Below are positions 1 through 11,800 of a stretch of DNA of 64,000 nucleotides, in pieces. The notes below the pieces were generated by a model. The model was not told the DNA's origin. It ran no database searches and was given only the letters and a program-made list of their open reading frames with translations. Every line of letters begins with the position of its first letter. The stretch's first letter is position 1. Location of the stretch: positions 201,612,653-201,676,652 of the forward strand of contig CM035407.1 of assembly GCA_020310875.1 (NCBI GenBank), given 5' to 3'. The position numbers and the translations under genes were made by a program. Source of the DNA: Ceratopteris richardii (lineage: Eukaryota > Streptophyta > Polypodiopsida > Polypodiales > Pteridaceae).

Positions 1-2638
1 AAGTCGTGGTCGTTTCTGTGACTTTGGGTGCTGTCTGTTGCTCTTGGAGTTGATTGCGCAGCGCATCCCGTTCCCTTTCCAAGTCATCATGAGCTTCTAA
101 TAGATCTGCATAGCTGTCCAAGATGGTCTTCATTGTCTCTGAGGGCACAGCTTTAAACTGCTCTGGATCAATTTCGTGTGGAGAGCCTTCCATTGCAGCT
201 TCTAGATTTGCTTCATTTTGCTGCTGCAATCTCTTGTTTTCCTCAAGGGCGGCCGCCATGTGTTTTCTGAGAAGTGCCAGGTTACGCCGGACTTTGAGAT
301 TATCGGCTTGGTATACCTCGAGCAAAGCTTCTAGTTGTTTGGCACCTGATTCTGTCGAGGGTTGGGGTGCCGCCAATAAGGTTTGGTGAGCCTGCTCAAG
401 CGTCGTGTAGCGTTGATTCAGTTCTGCATTTTCTGTTTGTAGAGTGAGAAATTGTCTTTGTAAGTTTTGATGGTGCGTTTCCAGATTCTGATACCGGTTG
501 TCCAGAGCTTTGTACTCATGCTGGAGCTGGTGTACACATTGGTTTAATGCTAAGAATATGTTATTTACATCAAATAATGCTGGGAAGGGTGAAGATGCAG
601 GGGGAATGGGGGCGGGAATGGGAGAGGTGAATGATGTGGATGTACGTGGAGATGTGGGTGGAGGGGGTATGGGTGATGAAGGTGGCATGGGGGGAGGGAG
701 CGGTGCTGTGGCAGGTGATGTTTCCATCGTGTCAACTGTTTGAGTGACTGTGTAGATGGGAATCGTTGGTGGAGTGGATGTGACATCGGTGAACAGGGTG
801 GTGAAGGTGGGCATGGTGACTCCCCCGAATTGGATTCCCGGGGAGAGTGGGATGCCCATGACAACGGTAGTGGTAGTGGATGTGGTAGTGTTAGTGTCCT
901 GCGGTGGAGTGAATTGTGTAGTGTGAGGTGGGGATGGGGGTGACAACGGTGCTTCCTGATATTTTTCTGCTTGCGCTGCCCCGCCTAGTGCTGATGTATT
1001 GATGTGAATTTGCTTCCCGGACCTCCTGGGACGAACGGGAACTCTTTTTTCAAACATGTGGATGTAGGCCATTGCCTCATGAATGGCCTCGTCCAGTCCT
1101 ACAGCGTCGGCATGAAGGTTCATGGACTCAATGAACAACTCGTCCACACCTTCCTCCGCTAGCAAGTCGTTCATGAGTCTTTTGCCCTGTTCTAGAGACA
1201 TCTTATGCTGTTCCTGAACCAGTCGCATGGTTCGATATAGTCTCTTGATTTGTGCCGAATATGCTGGGGCACTTGCTAACTCGGAGAGTTCGTCATATTC
1301 TTGATGTTGTTCTTCGTCGGCTTCTTCTTCGTCTCCTCCTGCCTCTTGTTCATCTACATCGACTTCTACAACTTGGGGTTGGGTGGGGGCCGATGTTGTT
1401 TTGGGTGGTGGTTCCTGAGCTCGCGCTGCTTCCGCTTCGAGGTTAGAGTCATAGATTAATCTGGCAATTTCTTCATCCGTGAGGTCCTCAAGAGTAAATC
1501 CCTGCGGGAATTCCAAATCAGATGGAATGGGTGGAAACACCAGATTAGGCCCCTCCGTGCTTGGTCGTGGTAGCCGGATTGTGAATGGCCTAACTCGTCG
1601 TGTCTGGGGAGGGGTGATTTCTGGTGTAGCGGTAGCTCCCCTTGGTTGGGCACAGGGTAGTTGGACTCCCCCCCTCATCTTCTTTGATGGGGGACCTGCT
1701 GCTGATAGTCTTCTTTGGAATTCTTGGACTCGGGACCATACGAGTGCCCGCTGAACAGGCACATCATAAGCCAAGCATCTGTAGATTATTCTGGTCAGAG
1801 CACAACACCCGTGGAGTACATTCTTCTGTTTCTTGTTCCACCTTTGATGTGCTAGGTGGATCTGGTCTATGATCCAGTGTGGCACATTGATGGGCAGGCT
1901 TTCGGTTTCTGCTAGATATAAACTGAACCATATTTTTTTCGGGGGCATTGTGAATCGTTCTTGGGCGGGAAACGCAAAGTGTTGCATGATGGTTCGCAGG
2001 TGAAGCGCAATGGTAGGTGTCATTGCTACCATATCCTTCAACTTATTCAGATCCTTGTGCTTCATTCGACCTGGGACCATGGTTTCCTTTTCTGTGGGGA
2101 TGTGCATGCCATACATTCCCAATGCTTCTCTTACCAGATTGAGGTCCAGCTTGAACCTTTTAAGCTCATTACCCGGCAGCAGTGATGGCAACACAAAGGT
2201 GCTGTCGCCTCCTTTGGCCCTGCTCGGCGTGATTGTACTGATCAGATATGAACATCGTAAAAAATCCGGCTTTGGTATGTGAGTCCTGAAATAACTTTCC
2301 ACACCTGCTTTGACCCAAACTGATCTCATGACTTCGGCATTTTGGTAGCTTTCAAATTCGCGTGTGAAAAAGTGGTATCGACCCCATTTGCCATTGAATT
2401 CCAATTCTGCTTCCCAGAAGTAGGTTCCATCGCCCAGTGGTCCAGCAACATCACTGAACCAATGCGCATGCTTACCTACTTGAGAAGTGTGTCCTTGAGG
2501 AGGATCCTGGATGGGGAGCACATGCACTTCTCAAAGCTCTTGCGGTCTTGCGGTGAGGCGTGGCTCAAGGAGAAGTGTTTCTATGTCCACGATCTGGGGA
2601 CCAGATCCGGCCTGAGAGCTGGTACCTGCTTCTGCCAT
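1..2638 (-). CDS. Downstream ORF3 of element A, partial at the window edge
   Basis: A sense-strand frame begins near the ATG at 2638, 205 bases after the gag-pol stop, and runs off the left edge. It looks whole apart from at most about one break near its start. I do not recognise a named family. What is visible, in order: a globular N-terminal domain of about 250 residues, rich in aromatic and hydrophobic positions (motifs HWF, FAFP..RFTMPPK, LTRIIY); an acidic linker with runs of E and D; a Pro/Ser/Thr-rich linker; then Gln/Leu/Glu-rich heptads typical of a coiled coil. There is no convincing signal peptide or membrane segment, so it does not look like a retroviral-type envelope although it sits in the env position. 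Elements B and D carry the same architecture. From B's length, about 1.6 kb of it probably lies outside the window. Expression could be by splicing or a subgenomic RNA; neither is shown. Confidence 0.8.
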
Positions 2639-2842
2639 GGCCTGTTTGCTGATTGGTTCTGTGAGAATATAGAACCAAGTGTTAACATCGTAATGGACAA
2701 AATAAATCCGTTGTTGTCCCCGTTACAACATTAACATGAGATGGATGATGAGTTAGTGGTTAGTAAGTGCATGAAGACAGTGTGTGTAGTTAGTGCTTGT
2801 GTTGTCCTAGGAGACTACTGCAGTTAGTAAGTGGGTACGGAT

Positions 2843-5800
2843 TTACACATTGGGGTCGGGGGGTTTATTACAGGCCCTAGGCTGCCAAATGCAGTGAGTG
2901 GGCTTTGCCTTCGGTTTCGGAGAGTCTTTACAGAGCCTTCTCGGTGTCGTGGTTTGCAGATGAGGCCTTTTTGGGACCCATTTACAATTGATTACATGTA
3001 CGCTCTTGGGTTTTGGTGTGTACATGAGTGTCGAGAACGAGTGAAATCTGGCAGTATGCGTCGCTGCGTTATGCTGTTTAAGTTGTGGCCTCAGCGTAGC
3101 TACTTGTGCCATCAAGCAAGCCTTAGGCACCCAAATTTGTCTTGATTGTGGGCTTGCCTTCATCGACTTCTTGGGCACCCAAATAGATTTTACTTTAGCA
3201 GAAGAATTTCTGAAGGACTTCTTATTAGCGTTGCGTTGTTGGTCACTAATAAGAGGCTTTGCCCCTGTAGTTGACGGTGGTGCAACCGGTCGTTCGCCTT
3301 TCCGCACCCATACCTGGTCTATTTTCTGGGCTGTTCTGCTGAGCAGGTACCTTTGATCTCTGACATAGGTAGTACCCTGCTCCTTCTGCCTTTGATCCAC
3401 CTTGGGTTGCTGCCTCCTTCTAGCCTTTGGAAAAGAAGGGAGTTCCGTTGCATTCCGGACTCCTTTTTTGCAAATATCATTCCTCTGCAACACATAGTTT
3501 TGGACAAGAACAGCATGGTCATCTTCATGTGTACCCCTGGAAGGACCAGGAGTCTGTGCCTTTCCTAGTTCCTTGAGTGCTCCATTGTCTAATTCTACTG
3601 TAACTCGACTATGATTGACCCAAACCTGGAGAAGTCCACTTCTTAGGTTTAGATTGACTGCTTGGTCATAGATCCAATCCTGACCCAAGACGAGAGGTTC
3701 AGTGAGATCCTCATCTTGACACACTAGTACTTTAACGGTCATTGCCTCCTCGTGAATGTAGAGGGGGAGTTCCACCTCGCCCATGCAAGGGGTTTCCACG
3801 CCTCCCAATCCTATGAGGTATGCTTCCACAGGTTGGACAGTTAACTGTAACTCTTGACAGTAAGACATTCTAACAGCACTAGTGGCTGCACCTGAGTCAA
3901 TCAAGGCTCTTACAGTCCTTGCACTTTTTCCTTGTCCTATATCTAGGGTTACGAAAGGACGTCGATCAGTTATCCTAGGTGAGCTGGTTCCTGCGACTTC
4001 ACACATTGCCACATGATATCCTTGATCTGCATAGTCATTTGTCCTAGGCTGCTCTCTACCTTGCCTACGTAATTTCATCCTTCTAATGCGTTCTAAAGCT
4101 TCTGCTTGAGCTTCTTCTCGCACTCGCTTTTCTTCCTCTTTGCGTTTCTTAGCAGTAGTGAGTCGGCTAAGCATTTCTTCCGTGAGGGGTTCCTGGTACA
4201 ACTTGACTCTGCAACCGCTAATATAATTTGGGAGAACATCACCCTCTAATGTGGCCAATTGTACCGCTCCGCTTGTGGAGATCCTATTGATGATCATAGG
4301 TCCGTAGCCTCTCTTTTCTAGCTTCCTCGCGTGTTGTTTGAGTGTGTAGACCAAGACTAGATCTCCTGCTTTCAAGCCTTTATCTTTCACATGGGCATCG
4401 AAATATGCCTTCTGTCTCTTCTTGGCGGCATATATTCCTGCAGCGGCTCTTAGTCTTGTTTCCCCTAATCGTTCAAGGTCAAAGATCCTAGAGGAGAGTT
4501 CGTGACCTGTCCATTCGTGTTCTTGTGCTACTCTCAATGTAGGGATTAGGAAGTCCAAGGGTAGCACAGCGTTTTGGCCGAATACCATCTGAAAGGGGGT
4601 GGCTTGGAGTACCGTTTTGTAGGCAACTCGGTATGCCCAAACAGCATGGTGTAGCTGTTTGTCCCAATCAGAGCGTTTAGTGTTCACTAATTTCGTCAGT
4701 ACATTGCATAGAATCTTATTAGTGCTCTCAGCTTGTCCATTAGCTTGAGGGTGATAAGGGGCAGACTTCTTGTGTATTACCAAGAATTCTTGGAGTAGAT
4801 TTTCAATCACTTCGTTCAAGAAATGAGTGCCTCTATCACTTACAAGCTCTATGGGTAGTCCATATCTCGTGAATACATTCTCAAACAAGAATTTGGCAGT
4901 TGTTTGAGCATCGTTCTTGGTTGTAGCTTTTACCTCTACCCACTTGGTGAGATAATCTGTTGCCACAATGATGTATTCCGCATGAGAACCTTTCGCTGGG
5001 GGATTAATAGGACCTACGAAGTCTATTCCCCACTTAGAGAATGCACGTCCACCCATCATAGGTTTCAGTGGCATCTCATCCTTGCGTATAGGATACTGAG
5101 TCCTTTGACAGATATCACACCGTTTCACATAGGTATGTGCATCCATGTGAAGTGTAGGCCACCAAAAGCCCGCAAATAGTATTGCCTTGATTACCCGATC
5201 TGGTCCAAAGTGTCCTCCTGCTACACCTTGGTGAGCAGTTTCTAAGATCTTAAGATACTCACTTTCATGGACACACAATCTCAGGTAACCATCTTTACCG
5301 CGCCTATATAGATTATCACCTATGAGTGAATAATCCAGGGCTTCTTGTGCTAAACTCCTTTTCCTAGCTAGAGTCATGTCTGGGGGGAATGTGTTTGTCC
5401 GCAAGAATGATACTAGAGGTTCACTCCAATCTGGCACAATGGATACTTGATAGAGAGTGGCATGTTCCACAGGTGGTTTAGTGCAACAGATTGGGCATTC
5501 CTTGCACAACTTCTGGACATCCGCTTCCATAGTGGGCCAGTGCACTCCGAATCTCTTTAGAGTCTGTAAAGTTCGTTGTTTTGAATGGTGTTGCTCTAAT
5601 GCACCTACATGTGCTAATTGCAACCATTTAGCGTACTCATCCTCTTCTACGCAACAAGCCAAGATCCCTTGATCTGTGTGCTTGTACATGCTCTCGGCCA
5701 TGATGTGATACTTTTGGGCTTTTACGATCTCTCTATTCCGTGTGTTTACCACTGGATGGTTGGGCCCGTATGTCAAGACTGGTACTATTGGCTTAGCCCA

Positions 5801-8800
5801 CTGCGGTACAACTTCCAGATTAAACAAGTAAGCATCAGGAAGGTCATCTGATACTCCTTGTGGGGCTTCTCCCGATGTGAGCCTAGAGAGATGATCAGCT
5901 CTCAAATGAGTCCTACCTTTTCTTACCACAACCTCAAAGTCATATTCCATTAGCAAGAGAAACCATCTCACTAATCTTCCTGTATTGCATGGCTTGTTTA
6001 CAAGATATAACAATGCCTGATGATCAGTAAAAAATTTAAACTTATTTGCAAGCAAATAATGTCTAAACTTTTTAACTGCATATACCATGCCTAATCCTTC
6101 TCGCTCAGTAGTGGTATAATTTCGTTCAGCCGCATTCAATTGTCTACTGGCATAGGCAATTGGAAGATCCATATTACCTTCACCAGTAGGTTGTGCAAGC
6201 ACACATCCAATAGCGTAATTCGATGCATCAACATGAACATGGAATGGCTTATTCCAATCTGGTGTGGTCAAGATTGGTGCTGAACATAATCTTCGTTTAA
6301 GTTCTTGGAAGGAATTCTCACATTCATCCGTCCACTCAAAGTTTGTCAAGAGTCCGTACATGGGCTTTGCAATGACCGCATACATGTGTATGAATCGTCG
6401 ATAATAACCGCAATGCCCCATGAAAGCTTGTACTTCCTTGATATTCTTTGGCCTAGGTAGCTCTGCTATGGCTCGCACTTTCTCTTCGTCAGTAGATATG
6501 CCATTCTTTGACACTATGTGTCCTAGAATCTTGCCTTGCCTGACCATAAAAACGAACTTTTCTGGGTTCAGGCAGACTTGGTACTCTCTACATTTGTCAA
6601 AGATTTGCCTGAGTTCCGGAATATGGGTTTGTCTAACATTGGAATGAGCACAAAGGTCATCAACATAGACTTCTAAACTCTTCCTCAGGAACTCCTTAAA
6701 CACATGGCACATCAGCCTCTGGAAGGTAGCTGGTGCATTGGTAAGCCCAAATGGCATTACTCTAAAAGCAAAAATGCCCCATTCTGTGGCAAAGGCTGTC
6801 TTATGCTGATCCTCTGGAGCTATGGCTACTTGATTGTAGCCCGAAAATCCATCAAGGAAGCTGTACACTTCCTTGCCTGCCACTCTTTCTAAGAGATGCT
6901 CTGTGATGGGAAGCGGATAGTTATCTCGAATCGTGGCGGCATTAACCTTTTTCAAGTTAATGCACACACGCAGCTTGCCATTCTTCTTGGGCACCACTAC
7001 GATGGGGGATACCCATTCGGTGTGCTCAATTTCGTAGATAAATCCAGCTTCAACCAATCTATCTATCTCTTCCTTGATCTTAGCAGCATAGTTATCGTTA
7101 TATGTATAAGGCTTTTGCTTAGAGGGTTTAGCATCTGAGGTCATGGGAATGGTGTGTGAGCATATATCAGGGTCAACACCTTTCAAATCCTTGTAACTCC
7201 AAGCGAATACATCTCTGTATTCTCTTAGCAAGGCTATCAATTCGTACTCTTCTTCTTCTGTCAGGTCATGGCCTATATACGTGCATCTCTCCTCTCCTTC
7301 TTCTATGGCCACTACTATTTTCTTGGTAGTTTCTTTGTTATCATAGGCCTCTCCTGATTGTGCTTCTCGTTTAGGCATTCTCATCATGACTCTCCTGTCA
7401 TCTATCTCGTACTTCTTAAAATTTTCTGGGACCTCAAACAAAGATTCCTCCTCTTCTGGTAAGGCTTCTCTCTTCTTTCGTTTCTTTCCTTCTTCCTTAG
7501 GGGTCATATGCGTTGCTAATCTTACATCATTTGTAACTTCTCCATGCTTCTGGGGTTGAAATTCTATTTCATGGAAGTATTCTTCATCTGATGCAAATGG
7601 TGGGTCCATAATGATTGACTCTAGATCGGAGTCACTTGCATCCTCAAATGCATCAGGGCTAGGTTCGCATTCTTCTAAAACTGCCTCTCCCATGATTGGC
7701 TCTATGGAGAAGACTGAAATATCATAGCCATCCTCATCACAGTGAGGTGTCCATTGTTCTTCATTGATGGCTACGTCCATTGTTGCTAAAATTTCCGCCC
7801 AGCCATGGGGTTCAAACTCCTCATCTGGAAAGACTATAGGTGCATAGGCTGGGTCTTGAATGGGTCTATGAGTTTCGTTCGCACCTACCTCTCTGGCTTT
7901 CTCTCTCTTCTCTTCTTCTACTGCTACCTTGCACATCCATAAGTGAGTATCTTCATGCATCCATGAGGATCCCGACCCTATGGAATGCACCGATTCTGTA
8001 TCATCTTTGGCTCTATGGATGGGATTCCATTGGATAGGAGGGACATCTCTATGGGAATAATCCTTGAGATTGACTTTGGTTGTAACACCTAAGTGCTGCA
8101 GGTACAAAGAATTGGTCCCCCAATCCTGTACCACTTGCAACTGTCGCATGAATGGTCTTCCTAAAATCATTTCATAGGCATGATTTTTGCTGAAATCACA
8201 TATGGCAAAGGTATGTTCAAACTCGACACCACAAGTGGTGAGAGTTATTCCTTCTAGCAATCCTAGGGGTCTCTCTATGTGACCATCTGCCATTTGCAAT
8301 TTCATTCTCGTTGGCCTGAGTGCTGGCTTGCCCCAACGCTTCCATAAGGAGGTAGTGGAAATTGCAACTCCTGCACCTGAGTCCAAAATTGCCTTCGTGG
8401 TGTAGTCCTGGTAGGTGATGGGAAGATAGGTGTTCCCTTCTTCACCTTCACACATATCCCCGATCTTATCCAAGGGAATTTCTGGCACTGTCCTATGGGA
8501 TCCTACCTGGGAACGAGGTTTTGCTATCTCTGGTACTTGTTTGGCTACATGTTTCCATAATTCAGGTCTAACCTTGAGTAGCTCTTCTAACCTGAGATTA
8601 CACTGCACATTAGTGTTCTTCACTACCTCTGTGTTCCTAGGAATGACTGAGTCGTCGTTCCTTACCATGACTGTGGGTGCTCTCATACATGTGGACTTTG
8701 CTTCCCATGGGCCTGTGAAGTGGGGTAGCTCTTGTATGGAATTCGACTCAAAGTCTAATCTCTCGTGAGACTGAACACTCTCATGCTCCCCGTAAATAGA

Positions 8801-11800
8801 TGGGATGTCTTGTGGGAATTGGTCGTGTGCATCGTCCACAAGTTCAAAAGGAGGGGCGACCTCGCTTTCGTTATCCCATTTGTCTTCTTGAATCTCTCGT
8901 AGGAAGTCTGGTGCAAACCGATTCATAGAAGAAGAAGTGTCTGGCTCCGTAGAATTGGGCGCATAAGCAACCTGTGAAGGAGGGCTGATTCTATTGTTGA
9001 CTCTCTCCTCGTTCTCGCGAATGGCTGGAGCACAAGCTTCTTGGGGAGGATTACTTATTCTATTACTTTTCCGAACAGGCTCACACATTCCCTGAGAAGG
9101 AATGTAGGCAACCTGTGGAGGTACTTGAGCTTTCGAGGGGGGCTCATCTGCCTTTTGGGGGGGAATATAAGCTTCTTGAGGAGGCCCACGGGCTTCCTGA
9201 AGAGGCTGGCTTACCCGTTCTCTTGCCCTTCCCTTTCTTTGAGGGGTAGATTCCTTTTCTGGCTGTGCTATTGGCCTCTCTATTCCTTCTAAGGAGGGAA
9301 AGTTGTCCGGTTTAGGGGAATTGGCCACATACACTTCGGATGGGGAAGGATCCATTTTTTTGCTTGCCTTCTCTCTCTCTTGATTTTTTTCGTCCTTGGC
9401 GGATCTTGCAATTATTCTCTCTAATTTCTCTAGGAATCCATCCAAGTGTAATTGCGTTTTGGCTGAGCCCGAGTAATTGAAAAGGCGGCTGGCTTCAAAC
9501 ATAGTCTGAGCCAATGCGACCATTTTCGCGCACAGTTTGGTTCTTTCTATCTCTAGGTCAGCTCTAGGATAGCACTTGGCATGATCCGTGACGTTCGGCC
9601 CTTCTTGGATTCTGGCCTGATATGCTTTGAGCATCATGTCTATGTCTTCAGGAGTGGGATCAGCTAATACTGATCCTATCCTAGGGGGTGGTGGAATCGT
9701 ATGACGTGGTGGGGAAGGTGATGGGTCAGATGGAGATGGGAGGGGTGGCGGCGAGGTATTGTGAGAGGGGATTTGAGAGGTGATTTCAGTTATCCTAGCT
9801 TTGGTTTCTCTTATGCTTTCCTCAAGTTCACTCATCTTTTTAGCCCATTGTCTTTTCATTCTTTCCCGACTATCTTTCCATGCTCTAGTCCTTTTCTTTG
9901 TTATACTCTCGGTTTCACTAGCCTCTGAGTTCTTACCCTGGTTTGTCTCTTGGTTTTGCTGCAAAGCCTGAGCTCTAGTGACTACCTGCACTGGTGCAGT
10001 GGAAGTGACGCTTCCTAAGGAATCTACAACCAAACCAATCACATTGATCGGAGTGATTTTTGGCATATTATTGGAGTTCTTTGGGCAATCTCGTAAAAGA
10101 TGCTCTTTTCCACAATCTTGGCAAAAACCTTGGATAGTCACTGACTGGGGTTGTGTAGGTGGAGGCAAGGGACAATCACGAATGAGATGATCTCCTTGGC
10201 ATCTGTAGCACGGTCCTCTTGGGAATGGAGGTCTTACTTGCCTAGGTTGAGGCCTGGGGTTGGGGTTTGCATACATGACGTTCGTGTAATCTGACTCCCA
10301 ACTAGGTTCACTTGGTTCCTCACTATAGTAAGACTCACCATGTTTTGGAGACTGCATGTAGTAAGCCTGGGGACTATCGACATGTGTAGAATCAAAGCTA
10401 TGGTCACTTGGGTCACTTTCTGAGATCAATGGGGTTACTGGTACTATGGCCCTATTCAGGTTTTCTTCTGCAACAGCATACTTTACTGGAATCACGTTAG
10501 TGGGGTTTGGGGGCTGTTGAGCTAGTACCGGTTGGGGTCTCTGTTGGGCCTGATATGATTGCTGATAGGTTTGTTGGGGTCTAGCATATTGTGGTGGTGG
10601 AGGATACTGGTTCTGGTATCTGCCTTGTTGGTAGGGTTGAGGGTAGGGTTGCCTAACTGCCTGCTTGTTGTATGGGCAGTCTTGCGCAGTGTGGTTTGTG
10701 TACTTCCGTTCTATGGTGCAGTACTGGCTACTAGGGTTAACTTGGGGTTGGGCCATAATGGGACACACATTTGCCATGTGGTCGCCACCGCAAGTATAGC
10801 ATCTTTTCACAGGGGCAAACCTTGGGATTTGTTTGCTAGTTACACCTAATTTCTGAGCTACTTTTTCCGCGAGTTCCTCAATTGATGTAGATTGCGTGGA
10901 AGAGTGGCTAGATGCACTATCTGAATCTTTGTAGATTTTGGAAAGCTCTAGCTCTTCCCCTAGGTTATCTTCGATGTCAATGCACATGCGTACACACTCT
11001 TCTATAGTCCTAGGGTCTTTCAGATATACATAAGATCTCAATTTCGTACTCAACAATCCATCAAGGAATAAGGCTACTTGTTTAGCAGATGTGGGTAACT
11101 CCGAAATAGGGCACCTTTCCAGATATTGTCTAAACCTTCTTCCGGCCAATCTGACAGTCTCTTGGGGGGTCTGTTTGAAGCTGTGGATCAGTGAGGAGGT
11201 ATTGTGTCTTATGCCGCTCTTAGAGAACTCTACGATGAATGCCTCTAGGAGTTGGTCTATGCTCCTGAACTGACGCTCATCTAATGGCTGAAACCATGTA
11301 AGTGCCGTGTTCCTAAGGGTTAGACCGAAGGCATTGTACTGCGTGAACAGATCTTCCACTTGTTCAGCTCTCAAGACTTGCTTGAACTCTGCTACATGAT
11401 CATAGGGATCTCCTGTGCCGTCAAAGTAATTCTTCATGGACTTAACTAGCTGGGTGGGTCTCAAAGTTCTTGCGTGCTCTCTAGGCCTCGGCAGAGGGAA
11501 TCCATCTACATTTCTTTGGTTCCTGTGGGCTCTATGTATCTCAGGAGGTTCTACCCTATTCGTCTCCGTTCTCGATCTTTCTCTGCCTACAGGGTTGGCA
11601 AAACTTACTTCCGGTCTATCTCTACTTCTGTCTCTTTGCGTACCATGAGCTTGGGAAGTTCCAGCCCCAGGGTGACCATAGGATACATTTGATCTAGGTT
11701 GGGGGAAAATAAATTCGCCCTTCCAAGTGTAGGCATGTCTATCATTTTCTGTCACCCCAAAGATCCGTTCTGAAGCATGATCTAAGTAAGTCACTCTACC

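Noticed and set aside
1-2638. Envelope glycoprotein call for ORF3 on the basis of its position
   Set aside because: No convincing signal peptide, transmembrane segment or fusion motif; coiled coil and Pro-rich linker alone do not make an envelope.
4150-4330. Chromodomain at the integrase C-terminus
   Set aside because: The C-terminal part is a GPMIINRIS-type region followed by charged helix-like sequence; no chromodomain aromatic cage pattern was recognised.
5105-5900. Second (archaeal-type) RNase H between RNase H and integrase, as in Tat elements
   Set aside because: The interval contains an additional zinc module instead; no second RNase H motif set was seen.
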